This document shows positions 1-10,869 of a stretch of 64,000 nt of DNA, piece after piece (positions within the stretch are counted from its first letter, which is position 1; the number at the start of each line of letters is the position of its first letter). Under the pieces are notes generated by a model. It worked only from the letters and a program-made list of their open reading frames with translations, did not search any database and was not told the DNA's origin. Made by a program: the position numbers and the translations under genes. Origin of the DNA: Sabethes cyaneus (taxonomy: Eukaryota; Arthropoda; Insecta; Diptera; Culicidae); the NCBI RefSeq assembly GCF_943734655.1, contig NC_071353.1, forward strand, positions 81,064,409-81,128,408, read 5' to 3'.

Positions 1-379
1 TTGAAATAATAAACCTGCTGCATTGTTTTCGCTATGCAATAAAAGTTTCAAGATAACTAATTTGCCACCAATTAAAAGTCAATTCACAGTTTATGTGTAA
101 CTTCAATAGTAACCATTTTAACTATACATGTTACATATCGGTTATTGTGTAACTGTTGATGTATCCATATTTAGTTACATAAGTTGCGCTATTTCGGTTA
201 CACAACTGTTATATTTTAGGTTACTGTAACCGAAGTTTTACATTTAAATTTGTCGCATATCAGCCGCTGCAACTCAATTGTGACAACGTGTGCTACTTGG
301 GTTGTTTCTTGGTCAACCTTTTAGTCATACGAATATCAGCCCATTCCTCAGTTGATGCTGGTTCTCAACAACAACGTGT
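1..379. other. AT-rich DNA without a gene
   Basis: No coding potential is visible. Between about 80 and 245 the pentamer GTTAC and its complement GTAAC recur at irregular spacing, which gives a patchy dyad-rich look but no clean tandem unit. I see no promoter or RNA gene. Confidence 0.5.
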
Positions 380-807
380 TTATCTTTGATATATTAAGGA
401 TGCTAACGCACCACTATCAGAAGCGATTTTCATTGTTTGACTAATAGCATTTGTCCAGTCCGGTGCTGCACTTCGGATGAGGTGCAGTACTGCGCTGGGA
501 GTTGTTTTCCAAATATCAAGGCTTTTAACCGACCTCCGTCGAAGAACCTTGATCTTTAATTGAAAAATGCCGGACATCGGCATAACAGATGTTCCGAGTC
601 TATTTTTTCTGTGCCACAGAATCGACATATATCACCTTGCAGTTTCCCCATAAGCTTCAGATGATAGCGGTTTGGACAATGTCCTGTTATAAGATTAGTA
701 TAAATGTTTAGATCTTTCTTCGAAATTTTTACGATTTTGCGAACCAGCTCAATAAAAAAGCAATATAACTTAACATGATTTGATTTCGGGGCCACCGTTA
801 ATCCCAA
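380..807 (-). pseudogene. LINE ORF2 C-terminal fragment
   Basis: Reading from 807 downward, the translation contains LITGHCPNRYHLKLMG followed by CRFC and HLLCRCP. This is the conserved zinc-binding tail that follows the reverse transcriptase or RNase H region in I, LOA, R1 and Jockey type LINEs. The frame breaks near 560. The adjacent frame continues with SLDIWKTTPSAVLHLIRSA, which looks like the same protein after a one-base frameshift. Only the last 140 or so residues remain, so this is a 5'-truncated dead copy. The clade cannot be fixed from so short a piece. Confidence 0.7.
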
Positions 808-1815
808 TGATAATCACAACATCCAACATGATAATAGTTAGAAAAGTGTCGAACAGTTCAGTGACATCCTTTCTGCATGCGACCAATGCATGGTAAAAAA
901 CCTGATTGAATCCACCTAGTGGTGAAAAGAACCTTTGTTATACGGTCTTACTTGCTATTTGAGATAGAAATCGACACGTTTGGTTTACATATAATTTTTG
1001 GAAATTGAATAAGTTTACAAAATTTGAACCAAATAGAAGCACTTATAAATTTCAATAGTTCCTTTTCTCATGTAATTGCTTAGTAAGTTGTTACTAATGA
1101 GAGTAAGTGCAAATAAAAGTAAGTTGTAAAAAGAAATATTATTCTTTAACATATATATTTCGTAGTAAAGGTCTAGTTTATAGGTTTTTGAACTATACAT
1201 AATTTCCTGTAATGCCATTTTATTTGATTCACATCAATAAAATTTTCTTGAATAAATTTCATCAATTTTTATTAACCTTCGGTTACTCACGCTATTGTAT
1301 TTTGTACAACACGTGTAGGTTTTCCAACGCCATATTGCTATAAAGTTACAAATCGTTGTTTAACTAACGTATATTCTTCAATAAACTTGTTATAAGCAAA
1401 ATTTCATAACTATTCAATGCATTAATACTTTAAATTATTAGGAAAATAGATCAGCATAAACCGACGTCACAGAAACGAAGCAAGCAGCGGGTGAGGTGTA
1501 CCACAATTGGCCCTAACTGGAATTTTCTCTCGTTTCTTCATATGGAAAAATGGTATCTGTATGCAGCAAAACTACCAGCAAATGTAAAATGTTTAAAATA
1601 TATCCGTCTGTTGGTAGTCGAGAAATTCGGGGTCAAAATTAGGGTATTTTTTATAATCAAAGTTCTACCGTTTCTAAACAAGCAAACACAGAGGTATACT
1701 ATTTTCAGCAAAGTTGCGTATTTTGACTATTTGTACAACTTTGTAATACATGAAAAAATCATAGAACAATTACAAAAAGAGCTAATATAGAAAAACTGAT
1801 TTTACAAACTCATAT
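808..1815. other. AT-rich DNA without a recognised feature
   Basis: Short open frames on both strands (for example 1015-1218 and 1491-1790) have AT-driven composition and no recognisable motif. I see nothing to annotate. Confidence 0.5.
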
Positions 1816-2105
1816 ACAATAAATAAGATTTTTCTATCTTTGCTGAAGAGATAGAAGGTTACAGTCTTCAGCAAAATTTCTTGTAATAATATGCTCTAAA
1901 ACTTTGCAGAACACATCAATCTGTTATATTGAAACTGAAGAAAAATATTTTTTCTATTTCACTATTAGGGGGATTAATCAAAATTCAAATTGTATCAGAC
2001 GATAGAGCTTTCAATTTTAAGAAACTTTTCCAATGGTTCGATAAGCTTAAAGTCAAGTTTTCCTGGCCAAAACTCTATACGCACGTTTTCTTTGGTTTTG
2101 GGCTA
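1816..2105 (+). repeat. Dispersed repeat, copy 1
   Basis: This stretch aligns in direct orientation with 18354-18605. Shared blocks include AGATAGAAGG, TTTCTTGTAATAATAT, AACACATCAAT and GGATTAATCAAAATT. The copies are clearly diverged. No coding region or terminal repeat is visible, so the family is unknown. Confidence 0.7.
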
Positions 2106-2200
2106 TTGTGCGTGCAAGTAACCGTGTTACAAAAGTTGGCGCGAGTGTTCGAGGGTTAATATCTTTTGACCGGTGAAACCAATTCTTATGAAATTTTGTA

Positions 2201-2224
2201 TATTTACATTTACATTTACATTTA
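2201..2224 (-). repeat. Tandem 3' tail of the LINE
   Basis: Three and a half copies of ATTTAC on the plus strand (GTAAAT read in the element's direction) lie 60 to 80 bp beyond the ORF2 stop. Short tandem 3' tails instead of poly(A) are typical of CR1, L2 and I type LINEs. This fixes the 3' end of the element. Confidence 0.75.
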
Positions 2225-2283
2225 TTAACATTAATTCATCTGACCACAACGTCTACATGAATAAAATATTACTTTACAACTAA

Positions 2284-3806
2284 CTATAGTACATTTAAAC
2301 TTCGTAATCGGCGTCTAAAACTATCACTAGAACAATAAAAATCAAAAAGACTGTACACACGATTAAACAAGCAACACATAGTTCTAATTGGCTCATTTTG
2401 GCCGTACTCGGTTCGTCGGAAGTCCAGGCGAAGAAATTGTATGTCTCGAAGCGCACGTGGTGTGGCATTAAAATTGATTTGAGCGAGGATGTTTGGAGAG
2501 TCCAATTCGCCCACTAAAACTTTCCTGATGAACAGAACTCTTTCAGTTTTTCTCCTATTGTCGAGTGTTTCAATGTTGAGTAAGTTGCAGCGGTCTTGAT
2601 ACGGCGGAAGCACTAAAGGATTTCGCCAGGGCAAAAATCTCAAAGCATACCGTAAGAATTTGGCTTGTACTGCTTCTAACCTGGAGGACCATATTCCAGT
2701 GTAGGGGCTCCAAACTACAGCAGCATACTCTAGGATAGAACGCACAATAGAGAAGTACAGGGCACGTAAACAATATGGATCTCTAAATTCTTTAGATACC
2801 CTAAATATGAAGCCCAAATTTTGATTGGCTTTAGATATTATATATGAGTAGTGTTCCCGAAAACCGAGGCTCGTATCAAGAAGCACTCCCAAGTCTTTGA
2901 TTACATAAACCCTGTCCAGTACTTCGTTGCTGATGCGGTAGTTCCATATAATGGGTTCTTTCTTGCGACTAAAAGAGATTACCGAACACTTGCGTACGCT
3001 AATGGAAAGCTCATTCTTTAGACACCAGTCACAGTGTAGTTCACAGCAGTCTTCAGTAGATTTTACCGGCACAAACATTTTAAGATCATCAGCGTACAGC
3101 AATCTGGATCCTCGTGGAAGTACAGCACACACGTCGTTAAAGAATAAGGAAAACAATAGCGGTCCGAGATTGCTTCCTTGTGGAACGCCAGAATGATTAC
3201 AAAATTCGCTAGAGGACACATCACCTAGTTTTACTGAGAGGCGACGGTTAACCAGGTATGACTTTAACCAGTTTACAAAATTTGACGCCGCACCCATATG
3301 TTCTATTTTGGCTAAAAGCAGGTTGTGATCCACACGGTCGAAGGCAGCTTTCAGATCCGTATATACTGTGTCGATTTGAATACCATTTTCAAGGTTTCGT
3401 ATGCATATGATGTAAACTCCACCAGATTAGTGATAGTAGATCGCCCAGGGTAGAATCCATGCTGATCACAGGAAATGTGTCGCTTAGCTTCGTACATTAG
3501 TTGCTTGCTCACAAGAATCTCAAGTAGTTTAGAGCCACTGGTCAAAGAGGTAATTCCACGGTAGTTGGTCACGTCGCCACGATCTCCCTTTTTATATACC
3601 GGGAATAAGATGGACTCCTTCCAAACATCTGGAAACGTCGATTGCGATATAGACTGATTACAGATGGCAGTGAGAGGTGCACAGAGAGCATCACAACATT
3701 TCTTGAAAATAATAGGCGGAATACCATCTGGTCCAGGTTGCCACGATGATTTTAATTTGTATATCGCACTTTTAATATCTGCCTGGGAAAACGAAAGGAT
3801 CCGCAT
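2284..3806 (-). pseudogene. LINE ORF2 reverse transcriptase domain, frameshifted
   Basis: The upstream frame (3806-3351) has PGPDGIPPIIFKK and the finger/palm blocks up to YPGRSTITNL. A frameshift near 3340 leads to the 3333-2284 frame with SGVPQGSNLGPLLFSLF and the catalytic RLLYADDLKMF box. The protein ends with SLFDFYCSSDSFRRRL, a C-terminal signature common in mosquito CR1/L2-like proteins. Polymerase catalytic aspartates are visible, but the reading frame is broken, so no active enzyme is made. It follows the endonuclease part directly. Confidence 0.85.
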
Positions 3807-3829
3807 TTCTAGAATACCTTCTTGAACAT

Positions 3830-5240
3830 TTAGAAGAGCTTCGTTTGATTTGCTAGTACAAATTCACGTTTCGTGTACGGGTTTCTATTATTGGTGTAGT
3901 GTCGAAGAGCTCTAGCACGTTCTCTTTTCAATTCACGCAACCGTCGATTGGACCAAGGAGGGTTTCGTTTCATTCGAGGTTTAGGAACATGCAAGTTAAA
4001 TAATGCAGTCAGTGTACCAGTCAGAAAGGAAACTGCTTCATTGACATTAGAGGCTCTGTATAAAGGCTCCCAATCCACTACTGCGATCGAACGACTCAGA
4101 GCGGCAAAATCAGCCTTTCGAAAATTAAACTGTGCCTCGTCGTTTGGCTGTGTGAGAGAGACAGCAATGGAACAACGCAGTAAAGTGTGTAGCGCAGGGT
4201 GGTACGGGTCCAGTTCAATCCGTGGTTCAACAGCTTCACTAATACTACACTTCTCTAAAGCATTTTCATCGGCAAACACTAGATCAAGAATGCGATTTCT
4301 ACAATTTACTATGGGATTCACTTGTTTCATGCTGAGTAAAGACATGCCATCAATGAGAAGTGAGCTGGATCTATTGAATGAGGATTCAGTTGGGTGTGCA
4401 AATAAATAACCAGTATCAGCTTTTCTCCAAACAAGATTCGGCTGGTTATAATCACCAAACAGCAAATGTAGATCATGAATTTCAAGAGAATCTACAATAC
4501 TGTGTACACATTCAATATATTGCTCAATGTAACTAGGATCGCTAGCATAATCAGGAGGTAAATATACCACTCCTATACACACATGGGCAGTGGCAGTATA
4601 AACACGCACCCATAAGTACTCTATGTCACCACCAAAAGCTACTGGTATGCTCTTCGAGCCCAATTGATTTGAGACTGCAATAAGAACTCCTCCGCCTCTT
4701 TTTTTCCCCGTATCTTTTGCATCACGATCTCTACGATACACGGTGTACAGATGATCAAAAAGCTGCGTTGACAGGAATTGCTCATTCAGCCACGTCTCGG
4801 TAAGGACAATCACATCGTATTGAGCATTGGACAGCCAAGAAGAAATGTTCAACCTTAGTACGAAGACCTCTAGTGTTTTGATAATAGATTCGAAGAGCAC
4901 AAGCTGGAACGTCTATTGTCGCAGGTCTGCAATCAGTTATATGATTTCCTTCAGAGTTTGTCGGGTGTGAAGTAGAGATGTCGTCACTCGTAGGCAAGTT
5001 CGGCTGGAAATACGTTTGGGGGTTATGGTGTGTAGTATCATCCATCGCTTCGGATGGACATATACTTGTGTTTTTACCTTCACGAGTAATAGTAGAAACC
5101 AAATCGAATGATAGAACAGACCGCGGATGAGCGGGAGCGGGACCAGTGATGTCTTCCAATGGGAATGCAGTAGTGTGTATACCAAGCCGGGGTTCAAGTT
5201 CCGGACCGCGAGCAGGATCGTCCAAATGTACACGTTCCAA
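3830..5240 (-). pseudogene. LINE ORF2 N-terminal region with endonuclease
   Basis: The frame from 5240 begins a proline- and threonine-rich leader and reaches ALRIYYQNTRGLRTK, the first endonuclease block. It then loses frame between about 4900 and 4800. The 4900-3830 frame continues with VLTETWLNEQFL, VVYLPPDYA and LLFGDYNQPNLVW, the classic apurinic endonuclease motifs. ORF2 starts 54 bp after the ORF1 stop at 5295. The endonuclease would nick target DNA for target-primed reverse transcription. Frameshifts make this a relic. Confidence 0.82.
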
Positions 5241-5294
5241 GTCTACAACCTTTGCGTTACATGCATGTAACTCGTCAGCGATCGATAACAGTTG

Positions 5295-6375
5295 CTATGC
5301 AGAATAATCTATCCTGGAGCGTGCTTTACGCAAACGCTTCTGATAGAGTGAGCACGCCGTGCTGCAAGCGGAATGACAAGTGTCTAGCATATTAGCAGTG
5401 GTAAGTTTGTGCAGTGTGTTGAATTTACAGCAGTTCACACATTTTTGGAAATCAGCACGGCAATCTTTTGCATTATGCAATTCCGCACATATGGGACAGC
5501 AAATCCGATTATTGCAATCTGACGCTCTATGGCCATACTCCGAACAATTAAAACAACGTAAAACATTAACGTGCTCAGTTACTTTGCATCGGTCCCAACC
5601 AATGTTGGCATGCTTCAAATTAGTTAAGTGAGCAAAAGTATTGGAATCAGTTTCAACGATAACTGTGACCGAAGTGGGCTGCTTATCTCTATTATACTTG
5701 CGGATGATTTTTAGATCTGCAGAGTCTGATAGGTTGTTTTGTCTTTTTATTTTCATTAGAAAATCTTCGTTTGATATTTTGTCTGATAGTCCAACGATTT
5801 TTAACCTCGGTTTGAGCGGCAGGTCGATACTAATAGTATAGTCACTAGCTAGAGTTTTTTGAGCAGCTACAACCATCTTTTCGGCAGATTCTTTACAATC
5901 ACATCTCACAACAACTTCACCGTTTTCTTTGCATCGGAGATTCCTAACAGCAAATTCGATAGGGTCCAGCTTACTACAAATCTCACGTTTAGTTGTATCG
6001 GCCGATTGCTCTTTCAATGGCTTAAATGAAATAGTCTGCTCCAGTTCAGTAACTGCTTTGGTTTTTGCGACAGCGTTTGTATTGTTTACAGCAGGCGAAG
6101 CAAACTGTGCTTGTTGCTTGCTGTGCTGAGCTAACGGGGACTTTTGCATATTGACTGGAATCCGCTTTCTGCCTGAGCGAAGAGTGCCACCTTCTAAATC
6201 ATGCGATTTGTTGTTTTGTGCAGTGCGGGTAACCTCTGCGTAGGAAAGATTGCTGTTTATTGGTGTCACCACAATGGATGGATTACTAGCTGGTTCACTG
6301 GCACTGACGTGGGTGATTCTGTTGTTAATTGCATCGGTGACGTGACAGGATAAGCGTTTATCAAAACATTCCAAC
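5295..6375 (-). pseudogene. LINE ORF1 C-terminal part with zinc knuckles
   Basis: ORF1 proteins of this clade bind element RNA. This part contains CFNCSEYGHRASDC, a CX2CX4HX4C knuckle, followed by CCPICAELHNAKDC and a further CVNC pair, near the C-terminus. The frame is open from the transposon junction at 6378 to the stop at 5295. It belongs to the same gene as the PHD-bearing piece at 9712-10000. Removing the intervening transposon and one TCA copy rejoins the two in the same frame. The methionine at 6392 lies inside the transposon end and is not the true start. Confidence 0.8.
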
Positions 6376-6378
6376 TCA

Positions 6379-6705
6379 CAAGGAAACATCACTATCGGTC
6401 ACAGGCGTAGAGCTCAACCAAATACACCATGGTATAGTCCTGTCGATCCAGAACATCACTGCACTGGTCGTATAGGTGTAGCCTATGGAACTTTTTTGAG
6501 AAAACTTAACTTGAAATTTGTATGATAATTTGGCTTAATGGAGGCGCATGGTACGTTGTGAATATTCAGAACATTAGAGTAACAAAACAAAAAGAAACGT
6601 TATTGTATGAAAAAGAATGATTTGATTACGCAACAAATATTTCTAAAATATCTTCTTAATCCATCTGGAAGTGTTATTAAGCTTTTCTTCTCGTTATTTG
6701 CGGTA
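6379..6705. repeat. Left terminal inverted repeat of pogo-like element
   Basis: This arm is nearly identical over its first 280 bp, then more diverged, to the reverse complement of 9375-9711. The inner limit is approximate because similarity fades gradually. Terminal repeats this long are unusual for pogo relatives, which mostly have 20 to 30 bp ends. Confidence 0.85.
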
Positions 6706-6904
6706 CACATGTTTGATGTTCTGAATTGAAACTACAAATAAAATTTTGATGCTAAACAGGGGGAAACCAATTGATTTAACAATTATTTTATGCAATACGA
6801 ATTCGTGTTATTTTATTAATTTTAATTATCTCTGACTTAAAGCATTTGTAACTTGTAGTATTTCTAATAATTCGGAGTTTATGTTATACTGCTGTCACCG
6901 CAAA

Positions 6905-8945
6905 TTACACTAGGAAACTCACATCCCGATGTTTGAGCGCATCAATGAAGCAGTAGTGTAACTCACAATGAGAACATCTTAAAAAGGCATAATTTGTACA
7001 AGTTTCTTTTTCACATGTTGCGTATCCTGGGAAGCCAAGACAAAATTGCGCTGGTGTTTCGAATTCACGTGGATGCTCATCGATGAAGCCGGCTCGGTAC
7101 CATGAATATTTCAAAAAACTGTCAAACCTTGAAGCATTACATTGGTACCAAAGCATGTCCAGAATTGCCAAGATGTTTTCCCGCTTTCCCAAGACAAAAT
7201 CATTGTGCTGCCATCGAATTTTATTGCATACTTTTCGTATGAGATCCTTAAATGGCCGATTAAAATAAACATCTGCCGGTTGCAAAACCGAGGTTGAGCC
7301 AGGCGGTAGTAGAATAATTTTCAATTTTTTCTGAGCGATTTGCGGTAACTCCATCATTTGTTTATAACCGGACGAGGAATCAATTATTAAAACGCTGTCG
7401 TCTTCAACTATGTCCAAAAATACCTCCTTCATCCATTGCTTGGCTATTTTGCTACCCATCAAACCTGATTTGCTGGAGTATATTTGCAAATTTGGATAGT
7501 TTTCAATCGACTCTCTGGCTCTTTTCGGCAAACCTGCTGGCTCATATAAAACGACAGGTAGTTTGGGAGCTAATTTACCAGCTGCATTTATTTGAATATG
7601 AACGGTGTAGCTATGGGTAGTGGCATTTATACGCTGAACTTTTCTGACAATTTTTTTTGTACCACGAATGGTCAACGTGCGAGCTGGTGGTATTTCTAAC
7701 TACAATCCCATTTGATCTGCGTTCCAGACCTGACGGAATGTAGAATTTATTGGGTAATTCTGAAAACATAAATTATAATTGTTTGTACTGTAATACCTTT
7801 TTCAGTTCGTAAGTTTTTATCAACGGTAACGCATCTGCTTTGAATTTTTCTATCAAATTTCTCTATTTTAATTCATCTTCGTATGGCGTGGATACGGAAA
7901 CTTTGTCAACATGACGATCAACAATGTTGTGCTTTTTCTTAAAATAATAGATCCAACCTGCACTCGCCTACGCACGTAAAATCAAAGAATAGGTATATTT
8001 TGAAGAAGGGAGATTAAACTTTATGCTCACACACCTTGAAGTTATATAATCCTCTATTCCTTGCTTTAACCATTGCAATTTGTTGAATATCATTATCGTG
8101 CAGGACAACCCCCTCCTTATCTAAAGAATATACCTCATTCCATACTTCGTTTCTTAATTTATCATATTCAACACGATTGCTAACTAAACCTCTTTTAACA
8201 TAGTCACGCATACTGGACGCATATCGAATAAAAAATAAGGAAAATTTTCGTGAAATCAAATTTATAATATCATTATTTACCGAGAGAGCTGTTTTCGACC
8301 AGCTTCGCCTGTATGAATCAATTTGAATCGGTTATGAATATGTGACATGCTCCATTTTTTGAAATCGCGGCATTGAATGATTTCAAACATTTTATCGAGG
8401 TCGTAATCAACCATTCTACGCGTATAACCATCATCACTGTAATATTCTACATCCGAGTCATCCTCTTGAAACTCTTCGTCAGAATCACATTCAACGCCAA
8501 TGAATTGACTCATTTGTACCTTGTCCACTTCTTTTCGCAACAAATCTGTAAAACTGAATCATGTTTATTTAAAATATCGGTGCACTTTTAATTTGACTGA
8601 AGTGAGATTCCGTTTATATTGGATAGTTTCGGAATTAAAGCTATACATACGACTCAAAATATAATAAAACATCTTTCGTGGCACTGATTTCTGTTAAGTT
8701 ACTAATGATTAGGAATTTCACATATCATTTTAAGTTTCCATCCATCAATCTACGCACAGTTTTGGTTTTATTCGGAAGATATACTTACTTTCTACTTTGC
8801 CAAAAACGGTTATATCGTTAGGAACCTTCGTACTCATTTTTAACTCTTTCAGTTTCTCGTACAACATTGCAAGATACTTTTTATTTGGATTTTTTTCTCG
8901 TAGTGAAATCGTTTCGCGATGGCAACAACACCTATACAGTCGCAC
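6905..8945 (-). pseudogene. Spliced pogo/Tigger-like DDE transposase, inactivated
   Basis: I infer five exons: about 8945-8789, 8545-8281, 8212-8035, 7967-7797 and 7759-6905. The introns have GT and AG borders (first donor GTAAGTAT at 8788-8781). Two introns are 67-68 bp, the first is 243 bp, and the last would be only 37 bp and is doubtful. Exons 3 and 4 join to a CENP-B/Tc5 type helix-turn-helix ending WIYYFKKKHNIVDRH. The catalytic region shows WNADQMG, LIIDSSSGY and LQPADVYFNRPFKD, the three acidic positions of the DDE_1 fold. The C-terminus has a cysteine/histidine cluster (CSHCELHYC). In-frame TAG codons after PYEDELK and after DQMGL inactivate it. The true start is uncertain. Confidence 0.78.
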
Positions 8946-9374
8946 ATCAGCAATCCTTATATCTTGATATATTGTATGGCTGCGTAACTAATAGTGTCCT
9001 GCGTACACAAAGTCTTTTGATGCATGGCCGCTTAAAGGAGAAACTTGGTATTTACGATATTTAATTATATGTGCAAGACCACACCTTTGATAAACTTTGA
9101 GTAGTTTATAATTGTGTTGCATATTCCTTGTCATCATGTATAATAATAATGATTAAGGCAACACAGTAAACAAAGTTTGGCGCATAAAAATTATCATAAA
9201 CTTTGTTTGTTGGAAAACATACACACATAACAAAGAAAGGGTAAAAAAGAAAGCTTCATTTGGTTATCTATCAGCAAAAGTATTCGAAATATTGCTGAAG
9301 GTTTGCTTAATGATGCCACCGTATATAGTCAAATAGAGAGAAATTTCCGTCCTGTATCGTTAATGAATAACTTA

Positions 9375-9711
9375 CACCGCAATTAACGTATCATAGGTAG
9401 GAGAAAAGTTTAATAACACGTTCAGGTGGATTAAAAAGATATTTTAGAAATAATTGTTGCGTAATCAAATCATTCTTTTTCATAAAATAACGTTTCTTTT
9501 TGTTTTGTTACTCTAATGTTCTGAATATTCACAACGTACCATGCGCCTCCATTAAGCCAAATTATCATACAAATTTCAAGTTAAGTTTTCTCAAAAAAGT
9601 TCCATAGGCTACACCTATACGACCAGTGCAGTGATGTTCTGGATCGACAGGACTACACCATGGTGTATTTGGTTGAGCTGTACGCCTGTGACCGATAGTG
9701 ATGTTTCCTTG
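9375..9711. repeat. Right terminal inverted repeat of pogo-like element
   Basis: This is the reverse complement partner of 6379-6705. The outermost bases read CCGATAGTGATGTTTCCTTG, followed by the TCA target copy. The inner boundary is approximate. Confidence 0.85.
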
Positions 9712-10000
9712 TCAGTTTTTAATTTTGAATCAAAATTAGCCACAACAGTAGTAAGCGATTTTATTTGCTCCATAATCTCCGAGCATTTTTTAACTAAGTC
9801 GTTCAAGCAGGTTTGTTTTTTGCGACATCCGTGACAGATGTACTTCAAAGCAGTTTTCTAGCAGCGCTTTTGCACCAGCGGCACTGAGATCCGTACATTT
9901 TTGGTGGAGGATTTGGTCACAATTTCCAAAACAATAAACGCGATCATTTTCTGATGAGATTTTCTGCACACAAGCACTGCATATTACTGTAGTTATTTTG
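9712..10000 (-). pseudogene. LINE ORF1 N-terminal part with PHD-like finger
   Basis: The minus strand reads CSAC, then CFGNCDQILHQKC, and after a one-base frame change near 9845, YICHGC. Together these make a C4HC3 PHD-type pattern, followed by a predicted helical stretch (LNDLVKKCSEIMEQIKSL). The start codon is not clear. Upstream lies a very GC-rich leader at about 10000-10020 with CGCGCGCGCC. This is the 5' half of the ORF1 that continues at 6375. Confidence 0.7.
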
Positions 10001-10070
10001 GCGCGCGCGCCGTTCGGCGCGGCGGGGCACTTCGCCCACAGAGAAGCTCACAGAGACAAAGCACAGCAGC

Positions 10071-10404
10071 AACAATAATGGCTTTAGCTCCACCGTTGTA
10101 GGAATATATATATTCCACGATTAGTTCACTTGTATCCAAAATTAGCAGTAAAATTTGGTATCACCGGAACACAGGAAATTTCTGTTACATGAGGGTTTGC
10201 ACGGACTTAATTAAAACGTATTTTAACACGGAATAAACACGTATTCAAAATCCCAACAGTGCAAACAGCCCTAACAGTGCAAATGACAATTTTCACTCTA
10301 CTTTATAAAATGTTGCATTCTATTTTATAAAATGTTGCAAACGGCAACAACAGAGGGGGATTTCTTCCGCTACTATAATATCAAAATCAGATACGGATTT
10401 GTAG
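10071..10404. other. Unassigned AT-rich DNA
   Basis: No gene is visible. A direct duplication of TTTATAAAATGTTGCA occurs near 10302-10340. It lies between the 5' end of the CR1-like LINE and the presumed outer end of the BEL LTR. Confidence 0.4.
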
Positions 10405-10753
10405 GGATATTATAATATTCCTGTAAATTAAGTACATGCTAGTTTTACTAATTTTAATGTGTTTGATCATAAGTTGTATATAGCTATAAGTGTGAATCAT
10501 ATTTATTTTGTGATGTGTTTTCTTGTGCATTCGATGAATTTGTAACATTGTAGGTTTGTTGTGATGTTGTGAAGTGTAGCGTTGTAGTTTGAGGTCTCTG
10601 TCTACTCACGTTTAGTCCCCTTCTCTATTTTTTATATTTGTATCTTCGCAAACTGGAACCCAAACGCTACCGTACTTTTGTGTTCAGGTTATGTACTTTA
10701 GCAATAGCACTCTATAATTACAACGTCCTAGTTTAGTATAGCGATAAGTTTAA
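10405..10753 (-). repeat. BEL/Pao LTR, distal half
   Basis: On the minus strand this continues the LTR that starts at 13584 and is split by the Helitron. It contains AATAAA near 10510 and would end with CCCTACA at about 10405, giving a TG to CA LTR of about 650 bp. No second LTR or TSD is available here to prove the outer border. Confidence 0.5.
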
Positions 10754-10869
10754 TCTATACCTATAGAGAAGGATTTCTGTCTGTCTGTCCTGTGTTCCTT
10801 ATAGAATCAAAAACTACTGAACCAATCGGCGTGAAAATTTGCATGTAGAGGTTTTTGGGGCCAGGAAAG

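Larger units (their letters stand above)
6379..9711 (-). mobile_element. pogo-like DNA transposon with 3-bp TSD
   Basis: This 3,333 bp element has long imperfect terminal inverted repeats beginning CAAGGAAACATCACTATCGG, and TCA directly on both sides (6376-6378 and 9712-9714). It is inserted in ORF1 of the CR1-like LINE, which reads in frame once the element and one TCA are removed. It encodes a multi-exon DDE transposase pseudogene on the minus strand. The transposase resembles the pogo/Tigger (CENP-B type) group, yet those normally duplicate TA, so the assignment within the Tc1/mariner world is open. Confidence 0.85.
2201..10070 (-). mobile_element. CR1-like non-LTR retrotransposon, interrupted
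   Basis: A LINE of about 4.5 kb, transcribed on the minus strand, is split by a DNA transposon at 6379-9711. In order it carries a GC-rich 5' leader (about 10070-10000), ORF1 with a PHD-like finger and CCHC knuckles, ORF2 with an apurinic-type endonuclease and a reverse transcriptase, and a tandem 3' tail. A PHD finger in ORF1 is known from CR1-like elements, which supports the clade call. Jockey or L2 relatives are alternatives. At least three frameshifts in ORF2 show it is dead. Confidence 0.8.

Noticed and set aside
3948..4409. 153-codon plus-strand frame
   Set aside because: Antisense to the LINE endonuclease region, which carries the recognisable motifs.
6392..6394. Methionine at 6392 as the start of LINE ORF1
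   Set aside because: It lies within the terminal repeat of the pogo-like element; the real N-terminus is at 9712-10000.
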